Assembly (NCBI GenBank): GCA_028023455.1 | Contig: JAQFVV010012537.1 | Span: forward strand, 1,240,001-1,304,000 | DNA: 64,000 bases | DNA from: Epiperipatus broadwayi | Taxonomy: Eukaryota; Onychophora; Udeonychophora; Euonychophora; Peripatidae | Direction of reading: 5' to 3' | Part shown: positions 13,741-24,359 of the stretch, one piece after another | Layout of the letters: each line of letters opens with the position of its first letter | Position numbering within the stretch: position 1 is the stretch's first letter | Translations under genes and position numbers: made by a program | The notes under the pieces: model-generated | The model's input: only the letters and a program-made list of their open reading frames with translations | Databases searched by the model: none | Told to the model about the DNA's origin: nothing

Positions 13741-14152
13741 GGATTTGAACTCAGAATTTCTCTCTATAGTTATCTACTCTATCCAGTGTAACCGATACAC
13801 ATAACCACATACATGTGAAAAAGATTAATGATCTCCAATATATATATTATGCTGAACCAGCACTCATCAGTTCGTCCAGATATAATCTCGCACACATATA
13901 TATATAATCAATACTTGGTTTTTATTAGGATAGCAAATCTACACATTTTACTGACAATTAAAGTGTGTAGATTTGCTATCTTAATATAAATCAAGCACTG
14001 ATTATATATGTGTGGGAGATGATAATCCAGACCAACTATGAGTGCTGGTTCAGTATGAAATACGAATTGGTCATATGTATTGGTTACATTGGATAGAGTA
14101 GATGATTTTAAGAGTTTGAAAGTCTAGGTTCAAATCCCCTTTAATTACATCT
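13741..14152. repeat. Palindromic foldback FB4 with tRNA-like ends
   Basis: The two halves are inverted copies around a centre at about 13955. The central arms read AAATCTACACA...TGTGTAGATTT, and outward both halves carry 'tgctgaaccagcactcat' or its complement. At each outer end is a tRNA-like block whose B-box-like part reads 'ggttcaaatcccc' (right end) or its complement (left end). So two tRNA-derived SINE-like segments lie head to head as one hairpin with arms near 200 bp. Flanks 'ttaaattata' and 'tttaattaca' may be a diverged target duplication. Confidence 0.65.
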
Positions 14153-14334
14153 AGGTTAAGTATATACATTATTTATACTTGTATTTCAATATTAAATTAT
14201 ATTATACTAAATTTTAGTTTTTCTTTAATTTTTAATAGGAAGAAATATATATTCAAAAAAAAAAAAAATTGTCATTTATATTATCAATAAATTCTGCCAC
14301 TTCCATAAAACGGGGTGTGTGTGAACTTTTATTA

Positions 14335-14484
14335 AACAGGCAAAACTCTCCATTCAGTAGTGCCACCCTGTGCCAACCAGAGTAATCAATGGATGGCACT
14401 ACTATATGGAGAGTTTTGCCTGTTTAATAACAGTTATAAGCTAGCATAAGAGATGGTGATCATGTGATGTTTGGTGGTTTAAGG
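14335..14484 (+). mobile_element. Foldback element FB1, short copy
   Basis: A 150-bp element is flanked by ACTTTTATTA at 14325-14334 and 14485-14494, a 10-bp target duplication. Its left end AACAGGCAAAACTCTCCAT is repeated in inverted form as ATGGAGAGTTTTGCCTGTTT (arms about 33 bp). The right side carries a further single-copy tail of about 60 bp ('aataacagttataagc...gtgatgtttggtggttt'). The same arm end and tail recur at 23730-24348 and, in the opposite orientation, at 50596-51193. No coding capacity. Confidence 0.75.
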
Positions 14485-14494
14485 ACTTTTATTA

Positions 14495-15911
14495 TTAATT
14501 ATTTCTTAATAATGATAATAATGGTATTATTTCTTAAATTTTTAAAACTAAATTTTTTTAAAATCAACATCTATTTTAAAGTTAATACTATAAAAGCAAA
14601 AAATTATTCAGATTGGAAAATTTCTTCATCTTAGAGGATTAGTTTCAAAGCGAAATAAGATTGTCTACAAATAGAGAATAGTTCTCACAAAAAAAATTGT
14701 CAATATAATACAAATGCTTTGAAATGTAAACAATAAAAATAAATTCCAGATGATCGAATATGCTCTTAATAAATAAAAATAATCCAATCTATAATGGAGA
14801 TTATTAAATATAAGCTACGAAGGTCATATGGCACTTGGTGTTATAATAAGTACCTGTCAATACATCAATTAAACATGCCAAATTTAAATAAAGAGATATT
14901 TATGATCACAAATTAAAGTGATAACCATAACCAAAATATCTCTGAATTTCCAATCTATCTCAATATAAAATAATCATATTCGCACATGCAATCCTTTAAA
15001 AGATTCATCCAACTCTAGATGCTCCACTTTAATATGCCAATGGATGCAGTAAGTTATGCCCATATTATATGGTCATTTGAATGCAAAAGAATAGAAATTA
15101 TCAACTGAATTTCCAAGCTGCATTAACTAATACAAACTTCCTAACACTTGCTCAACTAATCTTGACACACTTTTAGATCATGAATCTAATTTAACATGTG
15201 TAATAATTAATTATATAAAAGACAATTTTTTTATCAACAAAAAAAACTTTCAAAGACTTTTTCTAATATGTCAAATTATTAAAAAATTTATGTAAGGGTT
15301 ACTTTTATTATCATTTTTATTTGCAATAATGTATTTATCCAATGTTAAAAGGAGTCCAGGAATTATTTACTGTAATTAGTATCACTTGGTAATAAAAATG
15401 AGTGTGTTTTGTCATATATTGGTGATGTCATAATTATTATCCAAAATATTCTAAATTTAAGTTGATAAAACCAATCATTAAAAAATTATCGCTAATTATT
15501 TGCTCTTTTAGCAAGTTTTCTGATTAACAAGTGTAATCTGATAAATCTTGTAATTCTATACTTTCCAGTTACCCACAAAATTTCTAAGCATTTCAGTTAT
15601 GTACTAATGTTAAATTCCATGATAAAAAACACAATAAAACATAAAATCACATTATCACAAAACATATTCAGCCCTCATTCACTTTGTTATAAAGATAAAA
15701 ATCACTAACCAATGATTAAAGATATATTGGCATTTATTCTTCAAGGTACTCAATAAAAAAATCACACAGTTGAAGTGATAAATAAAACGACAATGGTATA
15801 TCTCTGAAAAAAAAAAAAACAAGTTTCTATCTTTCAAAATCTTAGGAACAGTTCCCATGAGAATATTTTTTTTGGAATACAGTAACCTGACAAGGTGGTT
15901 ATTATGCTAAC
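14495..15911. other. AT-rich spacer, nothing recognised
   Basis: No exon or clear repeat border is visible. Short A- and T-runs only. It ends at the TG terminus of the Gypsy-A left LTR. Confidence 0.35.
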
Positions 15912-16337
15912 TGCTTTATAGGTATACATTTAGAACTCAAAGAAATAATATGAGATAAAATAAATGATAAGCATTACCAGATTTATATGTGCACATTTAG
16001 AACTCAAGAAAGTGTAATTAGAGATAAAATAAATGATAAGCATTACTGGATTAGAAAGTGATTAATTAAAAGTTAAAGAACAATTATAATTAGTTACATT
16101 CTATAACATTCCACATTATGAGGAAATGTATAAAAACTTGAAGATAATGAAAATCAAAGTCTTTTTACACACACTCACATCGTGGGATCTGCTCATGCTA
16201 GAGAAGATAAAATTAACCGAGTGTAATGAGTACTATGGATAGAACCAGTAAACTCCACCACTGAAGGTACCAAAGTGGACCTAGGGACTATACAGGCCCC
16301 ACATCAGCCTTATTATAATTTATGTACACCTCGGTAT
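15912..16337 (+). mobile_element. Gypsy-A left LTR, 5' part
   Basis: It starts TGCTTTATAGGTATACA and matches the complement of 23120-22840 through 'tttagaactcaaag', 'gataagcattaccag', 'ccacattatgaggaaat' and 'ccaccactgaaggtaccaaag'. It contains a private tandem duplication of about 67 bp ('gagataaaataaatgataagcatta' block). The LTR is interrupted at 16337 by LTR-B copy 2; GTAT at 16334-16337 is repeated at 19161-19164 and is the LTR-B target duplication. The rest of the LTR resumes at 19165. Confidence 0.65.
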
Positions 16338-19160
16338 TGAAGCAGTCAATGTCTAATCATCATCGAGCTTCATGCTTCACCATCTACACTAACCTCCTGC
16401 AGAGCCTGCAATTCAGACCTCGCCATAGATATATGCCATTCACCCACACACTGCATAGATACTGATCCAAGAAATCAATAAAATTAAAGATAGCTAGTAA
16501 AGTAAACAGTAGTTTGCGTGATGCATATATATATATATGAACGAAGCAATAATTCTATTAATATTTATTGCTGAAAATTAGACATTTTCTTTATATAATT
16601 GTAAATCTTTCTATATATATATATATGTATTTTAATTAAAGTGTTGGAATGTAAAAACAAAATAAAATGGGAAATTATAAATCTTAATTAAAATCATAAG
16701 CAATTCTTTTGTTAGTTCGTTTGCAAATCTTTAAAAACATCTAAAATGGTATTTTGAGCCTTATCTGTTTTAAAAAATTTTCTAATTAAATATTTTACTA
16801 ATTAAATGTTTGTTTTTTTTAATCAAGAGATTACAGAGATAGCTGTGGGCAACTGAAATTGCATTCTTGGGGAATTAAAAGGTATATAAAAAGGGCCCAT
16901 AGAACAAAAAACTTTACTTTTCAGTCAGTTACTTTCAGTTATTTTGAGTTGGTAATTAAACTTTGAATTAGTTTGTAAATTATTTCAGAACGTTTGAGTT
17001 AGTAATTTTCCAAAAAAATTAATTCATCATTCCACTTTAAGAAGTCAGGAAAAGTTTCGGGTCATGATATTTGAGTAGAGGAAATCCAGTGCTTTTCTTC
17101 TTTTCTCATCTGACAGGCCATACAAGATGGCCATCTAATTGCTGACCCTGACTGCCTACCTGCTATTCTGAGATAACCTCATTCTATGTGGAGTTGCCTT
17201 TTAATATAAAGTCCTTAGTTAATCTATTTATCCAAGATATAATGAAAATCTTACATTTTATTCGGGTATTAATTTATAAGTTTCTATTAATTATGCTCTT
17301 AAACTCTCTCTCTGTAATCCCTTACTAATGTAATATATTTTTAACTTACCTTTTACACTTGAACTCATATATATAACTTTGTGTGGCTCAATTAGATATT
17401 CCTAACTTATTCATGTCATATATGTAAACAATTTATGTTCTTGAATTAATATGCCAATATCATTCAACCTTGTGAGTCTAATAAGGGTTTATTTTCTTTG
17501 TTTAATGGGGAAAGAAGCAGGGGCTTCAGTTAAATTTATTAGTAAAGTTTTATTCATTTGTTAACAGAAATCGCTGCTAGATTGGTTTTATATTTAAATC
17601 TGTTATTCATGTAGTTTTATCTAATATATTTTATTGTGGATGTATATTTTACTTTATTTGAATTTGTCTTTAAATTTTCATTTTAAAAGATCATGAACCT
17701 TAATATAATTATTCCACCTTTTCTTGCTATTGCCTGGAGGGCTAATTTTATCAGTAATACGTATATGGGAACCAAAATTAAATATAAATTTTGTTAGTTT
17801 AATGTCATAGTTAAAAGAGTTATTCTCCATTATAATTTGCTGAATGATTCATTATTTAAATATATCATTGTGTAGGAGTCAAACCATTTATAGGCTCTAG
17901 AATATATTAAGTTTATCGAACATGTAAAATGCTGCTGGCATATCTTTCCTTTCTCTTATGGTAGTTACACATACTTTTCCAAAATCATTCATAATCAGGG
18001 GTATGTGCTACTCCCTGTGGAATGCAAGGTTTATAGGGTTTTGATTGTGCTGTGGAAGTTCCATACAGCTGGCTCTGGGCATCCAAACCAAACCTCCATT
18101 CGATACCATACCATCAAAATGGCAGACATATCAACTCTCATTCATTATCAAATGTCTTAAAATGATGAAGCATTCAAATTACCATAAGATCCGTATTTCT
18201 TTATTTAATTGATTTATGCCTGTTTGATCTTTTGTTAGATGTCGGAAATAATGATTCATTTGTGAAATGCGCCAACATGCTAATTAGTTAGAATGTTGAT
18301 TTTAAAACTGCTTTCTTTTAAAATACTAATCGATTCCCATAGACGTAAATCAATTTATATTAATGATTGTATCAGGTATTCTCATAAATGTAGCGCATTG
18401 TTTGTTTCTTATGTTTAAGTTCGAAAGACATCTTTTCCAAACACGGTCAATAAAAGTATATATAATGAGGTTCATAAGGTAGATAAATGATTAAGATTGT
18501 ATATTTTTGCCTGTTTATCAAATCATTTACTACTAAACCTGTCACAATCTTTTATATTTATTTTAGGCATCCACAATGTTCTGTTAGTAAAATTTTATTA
18601 AATTGGCATATTAACTCCGCACAAGTTATAATACACTCCATAAAATTATATTCATTAAATAATTAATGTAAAGGGGATTTTAAAAAAACAAATCCCAAGT
18701 TTTGTAAATAGACAATATCATTCCAAGCATGAAATCTTTTGTAACATATATATATATGTGTTTTTTCTCAATATTTTATTAAATATATATTTCATGTAAA
18801 TCCTGGTTTGTTTTGAATTATTATTTTTTAATTAATATTTAGAATTATTTTCTTTAGCTAATAACTTAGCATTAATAAATATAACTTTAATAAATGTAAT
18901 TCCTGGGCTATTCTTATCTCAATCATCATCATCATCATTCTGATCTTATGCTCTACCACTTTGCTTCTGGACCCGGAATTAAAATAATTGTGGTGTATCA
19001 TCAGGATTGTTGTTCATTGGGTCAAAGACTCGAAGAATAGGCAAATAGGTTAGAATTCAGGTTTGTTCCAGACCTGTGTATCTCGAGCATGATCGGATTA
19101 GAGGTACTTTTGCTTAGGATTTGAATCTTGTTAAGTGATCAGACTATTTTGACCGGTACA
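16338..19160 (+). mobile_element. Solo LTR-like element, family B, copy 2 (nested in Gypsy-A LTR)
   Basis: 2823 bp, from TGAAGCAGTCAATG to TTTTGACCGGTACA, homologous to 1652-4745. It is precisely bracketed by GTAT (16334-16337, 19161-19164), and the host LTR reads through once the insert and one GTAT are removed, which fixes both ends independently. A TATA box at 16883 lies at the position matching the other copy. Near the right end is a B-box-like block ('ggttagaattcagg'). No coding region. The nesting shows it is younger than Gypsy-A. Confidence 0.75.
16883..16893 (+). promoter_or_regulatory. TATA box inside LTR-B copy 2
   Basis: TATATAAAAAG lies about 545 bp into the LTR and is followed by 'ggccc' and then repeated 'ttactttcagtt'-like blocks, resembling the U3/R junction of an LTR. 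The aligned TATA of copy 1 is at 2352. Confidence 0.45.
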
Positions 19161-19164
19161 GTAT

Positions 19165-19356
19165 TTTGTAAGTAATATTAGTCATATGTATGAATTGTAA
19201 ATACATTAAGCATGTTAGTAAAATCTTACTATTAGTAACTTGAAGCAAATAAAATCAGTATTTAGTTAATAAACCTGGCTTCCAAATTGTTTTTATTTCT
19301 GTTGGTCTGACCACCTTTACCCCTGATTGTAGTATTTATTGTGACTGTACTCTGCA
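19165..19356 (+). mobile_element. Gypsy-A left LTR, 3' part
   Basis: It continues the LTR interrupted at 16337: 'tttgtaagtaatattagtcat', an AATAAA-containing block and 'tttatttctgttggtctgacca' all match the complement of 22650-22815. It ends ACTGTACTCTGCA, corresponding to CTGTACCACCACA in the inverted right LTR. Next comes 'gaaaactggaacagtcttgac', where a primer-binding site would be expected; I cannot assign the primer tRNA. The gag frame starts 130 bp further on. Confidence 0.6.
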
Positions 19357-19485
19357 GAAAACTGGAACAGTCTTGACAGGATAGAATTTAACTTGTAAAT
19401 TTGTATCGGAATACAATTTATTGTGTAGTTAGAAATTGTGAGGGAAATTTTTTCTACTTATTAATTATTCAGATTAAGAGTTAAT

Positions 19486-20230
19486 ATGATGACTGGGCTG
19501 CAAGTGATAATAAATGAGTTTAATGTTAATAGTCCTGTTGATTGGCCAATTTGTCTCAAAAGGATTGAGAATTTTTTTTTTATTACTGGGGCTGTCAGTG
19601 ACCCCATTAAAGTTGCCACATTGTTATGTTATGCCAGGCAAGAAGTGATAGAAATCACAAATCAGTTATGTGATTACGAAGAACCAGAGAAATTGTTGTA
19701 TGAGGTACTAGTTGAAAAACTAAACAATTATTTTAATCCAAAGCCCTCTAAGCACATAGCACAGCTACATTTTAGAAATAGATGGCAAAATAAAGGGGAA
19801 AGTATATAGATTATGATCAATCATTGAGAGAATTAGCTAAGAGCTGTAGTTATGGTGATGCATTAGAAGATGCTCTACTGGAATAATTACTTTGGTGGAT
19901 GGGTGCCGATAGGCTGAGACAACAATTACTGGCCTCAAGAGACTTGTCATATGAAAAAGCAAGCAAAATTGGAGTATCTCATGAGATAGTGCTCGACTAA
20001 TCAAGGAATTTCGAAATTTTACTAATAACAATGAATGGAGTGCGTTTATACACAAAACTGGAAATAAATATCAGTCTGCTAAGAGTAAACTAAAGGAAAT
20101 TGTTTGCTACTGTTATGCAAAAAAAGGTCACATGGCACATGTGTAGATTTAACAAAGAGTGTTATGGAGCCTGTGGCAAAGTAGGCTATTTAGTGAAAGT
20201 ATGTAGATCGAGCAGGGAAAAAAATCATAA
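19486..20230 (+). pseudogene. Gypsy-A gag, frameshifted
   Basis: Begins M-M-T-G-L and runs 107 residues as a Ty3/Gypsy capsid-like domain: the W-P-I-C-L-K-R-I-E-N-F-F block, a Y-E-V-L-V-E-K-L-N-N-Y-F-N-P-K block, then R-N-R-W-Q-N-K-G-E-S. After a stop at 19807 the homology continues ('YDQSLRELAKSC', 19811-19850) with further stops. Two zinc knuckles follow in different frames at 20104-20205: C-Y-C...G-H-M-A-H-V-C and C-Y-G-A-C-G-K-V-G-Y-L-V-K-V-C. In the family these package genomic RNA. The gene is dead by several frameshifts. Confidence 0.75.
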
Positions 20231-20264
20231 TGTATTGCCCTCTTTTCCAAAGGGAAACAAACAG

Positions 20265-22560
20265 AAATGTGAGATCTATAATACCCAGAGTGCTCATTTC
20301 AACCAATATATGATTTCAGTAAAATTATTCAATATGAATTTGAAAATAGAAATTGACAGCAGATCAGGCATATTAATGATGGCAGTCAAAGACTGGGAAA
20401 TGGTAACAAAAAATTGTGCAAACCCCCTACATTAATGAAAACTAGTTTAAGAGCAAAAGATGCTAGTAGTAATATTATGAGAATATTAGGAAAAGTAGAA
20501 GTGTAGGAATTAAAAAAAAGCCAGTACAAGGTAGTCTCAACTCTATTATAGGTAGATAATTGTTTGATGACCTGGGAATAGAAATATGTATTGTGAACAA
20601 GACCGATATTGAAGAAGAAATAAAAAATAAATATACAAGTTTATTTAAATAAGCATTTATTTTATATAGCGTATGTTTACAATTGTATTACATTCAAATA
20701 TCAGCCTTTCAAGCTAATTGTGCATACGCTTTTGCGAGTGTTAATAATAATAAATGAATACTTTCTCTCCAATACAAGATATAGTATTTATGCAGGAATA
20801 AAATGAATCCACTTATCCCTATGACTCAAATGCTTATATATGAGCAAATCTGAAGTACTGGCAAGGAAAGCGTTTAGTAAATTCTAGACAATTTCACAGA
20901 CGTCATTCATTCAGACATCATATATAATAATTTAAAGTGAGCGTTCCATCCTCATGTTTTCCTTGCCAGTACTTCAGATTTGCTCATATATAAGCATTTG
21001 AGGCATAGGGATAAGTGGATTCATTTTATTCCTGCATAAATACTATATCTTGTATTGGAGAGAAAGTATTCATTTATTATTATTAACACTCGCAAAAGCG
21101 TATGCACAATTAGCTTGAAAGGCTGATATTTGAATGCAATACAAGTTTATTTAGTAATATGGAAAGCCAATTCAGTATTAAGCCAGTCAATATAATCTTG
21201 CAAGATGGAGCAACTTCCATGATTTTCAGGCCTAGAAAGTTCTTTTTGCATTACAAGCTAAAATGGAACAAGAATTAAATGATTTAGTTAGGAAAGGAGT
21301 GTTGATGTCAGTCGAGAAGGCTGATTGGGCCACTCCAATTGTAGTGATATCTAAACAAAATGGATAAATCCACATTTGTGGAGATTTTCATACTACAGTA
21401 AATAAGAACCTTACAAAGAGTGAGTATCCAGTGCCTAACATCAGAGAAACATTAGCTAATATGGAAACATCAAGTTGTTTCATTGAAATTGATTTGAGAT
21501 CTGCATTTCATCAGATTCCTGTTTCTAAATGTACCTCATAATTGTTAACTATTACTACCCACAAGGGATTGTTTAACTATAATGGGCTGCCTTTTGGAAT
21601 TACTGTCACACCAAATATCTTCCAAGCCAAGATGGACATACTGTTCCAAAAAATGGAGGGTATAATACTATATTTTAATGATATTTTAATAGTTGCTAAT
21701 TTAAAAGAGAAATTACACAAGCGATTTTTTAAAGTTTGTGATAAATTATCTAGTTTTGGAGCTAAAATAAACCCAGAAAAAATGTATCTGGATGATGACC
21801 AAAATAAAGTTCTTGGAGCATGTCATATCAAGAAAGCCCAACTCTCAAAAGATTGCAGTCATAAAAGAAGCCCCAAGATCCAGAAATGTATGAGAACTAC
21901 AGGCTTTTCTGAGCCTACTTAATTATTTTGAAACATTTCTGAAGGGAAAAGTGCATATAGCATGACCACTGTATAATTTGTTAAGAAAAAGCCAAAAATG
22001 GCATTGCGATCAAACTAAAAAAAAAAAGCATTTAGTGCTACAAAGGAATTGCTTATGCCAGATAGTTTATTAGTACACTATGACAGCAACCCTGAATTGA
22101 TACCAACAACAGATGCATCAGATTTTGGGGTTGGAGTGGTATTAAGTAATTCAGTGTCTGAGGGTGAGTGACCAATAGTTTTTGCTTTGAGAATATTAAA
22201 CAAAGGAAAGCAAAACTACAATCAGTTGGATAAAGAGACATTGGCTATTACCTTTGCAATGAAAAATTTCACCAATACTTATATGGGTTGCCATTCAAGA
22301 TCTTTGCTCATCATAAGCTGCTATTAGGAATATTAGCTAAAAATAAAACCGCAATCGGATCACTTGAGCCCTAGAATATTACGTTGGTTAAATTTATTAG
22401 TATGTTATGATTTTGAGCTAAATTTTAAAAAGGAAATGTCATTAAGCATGTAGATGCACTGATGAGAGTCTCAATTAAATTGGCTTTGCAAGAAATGGAT
22501 CCAACCATTAATTACATAGACAAGTAGAATAAGTAGTAATAGACAGCAAAAAAGTAGCAA
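20265..22560 (+). pseudogene. Gypsy-A pol: protease, RT and RNase H; integrase absent
   Basis: A degraded protease (I-D-S-R-S-G for D-S-G-A) lies near 20350. The frame runs to 'IKNKYTSLFK' at 20650 and is cut by palindrome FB2 (20648-21138). RT then resumes: D-W-A-T-P-I-V near 21325, I-C-G-D-F near 21370, Y-P-V-P-N at 21430, E-I-D-L-R-S-A-F-H-Q-I-P at 21485, G-L-P-F-G-I at 21585, and the catalytic box as Y-F-N-D-I-L instead of Y-x-D-D. RNase H follows (T-D-A-S-D-F-G-V-G-V-V-L at 22110; N-Q-L-D-K-E-T-L-A-I at 22220). A 'KHVDALMRVS' end block lies near 22440. The chain then runs into an inverted LTR with no integrase. Catalytic loss, stops and missing integrase make it non-functional. Confidence 0.8.
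20648..21138. mobile_element. Palindromic foldback FB2 inserted in Gypsy-A pol
   Basis: 491 bp bracketed by ATACAAGTTTATTTA at 20633-20647 and 21139-21153, a perfect 15-bp duplication. Removing the insert and one repeat restores the pol junction. The left and right halves are near-perfect complements ('cttttgcgagtgttaataa', 'ctctccaatacaagatatag', 'gcaaatctgaagtactggca' and their reverse), with about 210-bp arms and a short loop near 20900. The left end carries an extra unpaired piece of about 35 bp, as in FB1. The arms are very similar, suggesting a recent insertion. No ORF. Confidence 0.85.
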
Positions 22561-22623
22561 GATGGACAAATGCTGAGCCTCAATACAACTTGTTAATAGA
22601 ATGGACTAGCAAGGGCTGATTTC

Positions 22624-23120
22624 TGTGGTGGTACAGCCACCACGAATACTATTATTGGGGGTAAACATGGTCAGACCAACAGAAATAAAAGCAATACTGA
22701 AAAAATGTTTATTAACTAAATAATGACTTTATTTGCCACAAGTCACTAATAGTAAGGTTTTACTAACACACTTAATATATTTATAATTTATATTCATGAC
22801 TAATATCACTTACAAAATACTGAGGCATACATAAATTATAATGACTGATGTGGCCTGTATAGTCGCCTGTATAGTCCCTAAGTCCACTTTGGTACCTTCA
22901 GTGGTGGAGTTCATTGGGTAAAAGTGGGTATAAAAGACCTCAATTTTCCTTACCTTTGAGTTTTATATATTTCCTCATAATGTGGAATATTCTAGAATAT
23001 AACTAATTATAATTGTTCTTTATTTTTTAATTAATCACTTTCCAATCTGGTAATGCTTATCATTTATTTGATCTGTAATTACATTATTTCTTTGAGTTCT
23101 AAATATATACATATAAAGCA
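22624..23120 (-). mobile_element. Gypsy-A LTR, complete but inverted
   Basis: Read on the minus strand this 497-bp LTR starts TGCTTTATATGTATA (23120) and ends CTGTACCACCACA (22624), matching the left LTR (15912-16337 plus 19165-19356) over its whole length. It is in the opposite orientation to the left LTR and to gag-pol. Its CA end is fused to RNase H-end pol sequence. Bases next to the CA end are GAAA at both LTRs, so the junction has a 4-bp microhomology. The two outer flanks read 'ctaac' and 'ttaat' and are only loosely alike. Confidence 0.7.
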
Positions 23121-23718
23121 TTAATTAAAATTATTAAACCAAATTAAATTCATATTCAAGTTGACATTGATCTCAACATAAAACATATTTATGTAAATGC
23201 AAGAAAAGTTGCCATCAAAAAAAAGTCTAGAGTTAGCTCAAAAAGAGAAAGACAGTAACAACCTAATAGCCCTCACTAATTTAGAATTACTATTGTAGCC
23301 TTCACTAAAGTGTGCTAGTTATATGAATAAAATGAACAGTGGCTAAAAATAGTTAATTAGTTTAAAATAATTTCTTTTTAAGAACAAAAAAAAAAAAAAG
23401 AGAGGAGTTATTAGATTTTTTTAAAGAAGTTTTAAAATAAAGAAAAAAAAACAAATTAGACAAATTACATGCAAAGAAAATTTTTATTTATTTTGGAGAT
23501 TTTTTAAAACAAAGATAATTAAAATCTATTATATTTTTTTCTTTAAAAAAAAAAAAAAAAAAAAGTTTTATTTGGAAAAAGAAAGGTAACAAGAGGAAAT
23601 TTTTTTGGTTAAAGTAATTAAAACAATGATTTTTTATATTTTCTCTGGTTAAATTAATAATTAAACAGAAAAAAAAAGATGTAATTAATTTTTGTTAATT
23701 TTATTGAATATTATATAA
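23121..23718. other. Purine/A-rich low-complexity spacer
   Basis: Long runs of A (23390, 23545) and T with 'aaaaaaagaaa' motifs, and no ORF or RNA gene. It lies between the inverted Gypsy-A LTR and the FB1 element. Confidence 0.4.
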
Positions 23719-23729
23719 TTATTTGAAAG

Positions 23730-24348
23730 GAAAAACAGGCAAAACTCACTATACATATTGCCACACACAGTAAGCTAGAGTAATGGATGCCAGAAGGCTT
23801 GTGCATAAAATCCCCATCTAGTGCCTACTCATCCAATATCCCTAGACTAGTTTCTGGCTTGTGGCCTTCATCAGTGAGGAGCTTTGGATCTGAGAGCACT
23901 GCACCTAGATCTTAGGATAGTGGTGGCTATGATTATTAAAGAACCAAAAGACACCAAAATGTATAGGTACTGAACTGAGTTCAGATCTGTATGACTATAT
24001 AAGCTAATAAGTTTGGATTGAAAATATTAAGGTGTTTTCAATTTAAGACTCATAATCTTGTAGTTAAGTGAAAATAAAATGTGGCTGCTAGAGAGATGCA
24101 TTAGATCCTAAGATCTAGATGCAGTGCTCTTCAGATCTAAGGCTCCTCACTAGTGAAGGCCACAAGTCAGAAATAGTCAGGGGATATTGAATGAGTAGGC
24201 ACTAGATGGGGATTTTATGCACAAGCCTTCTGGCATTCATTGATTACTCTAGCTTGCTGGGTATGGCAATATGTATAGTGAGTTTTGCCTGTTTTAATAA
24301 CAGTTATAAGCAAGCATAAGATATGATAATCATGTGGTGTTTATTGGC
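23730..24348 (+). mobile_element. Foldback element FB1, long copy
   Basis: 619 bp, flanked by TTATTTGAAAG at 23719-23729 and 24349-24359, a perfect 11-bp duplication. Left arm: AACAGGCAAAACTCACTAT, 'attgccacacacag', 'gtgcataaaatccccatct', 'agactagtttctgg', 'gatctgagagcactgcac'. The right arm repeats these in inverted order and ends GTGAGTTTTGCCTGTTTT. Arms are about 270 bp. As in the 14.3-kb copy, a single-stranded tail 'aataacagttataagc...catgtggtgtttattggc' follows the right arm. No coding sequence, so it would have to be moved in trans. Confidence 0.82.
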
Positions 24349-24359
24349 TTATTTGAAAG

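Noticed and set aside
14100-14150. Functional tRNA gene
   Set aside because: There is a B-box-like GGTTCAAATCC and a weak A-box, but no acceptor-stem pairing that I can trace; it lies inside a palindromic repeat. The B-box-like blocks near 3550, 4640 and 19060 were rejected likewise.
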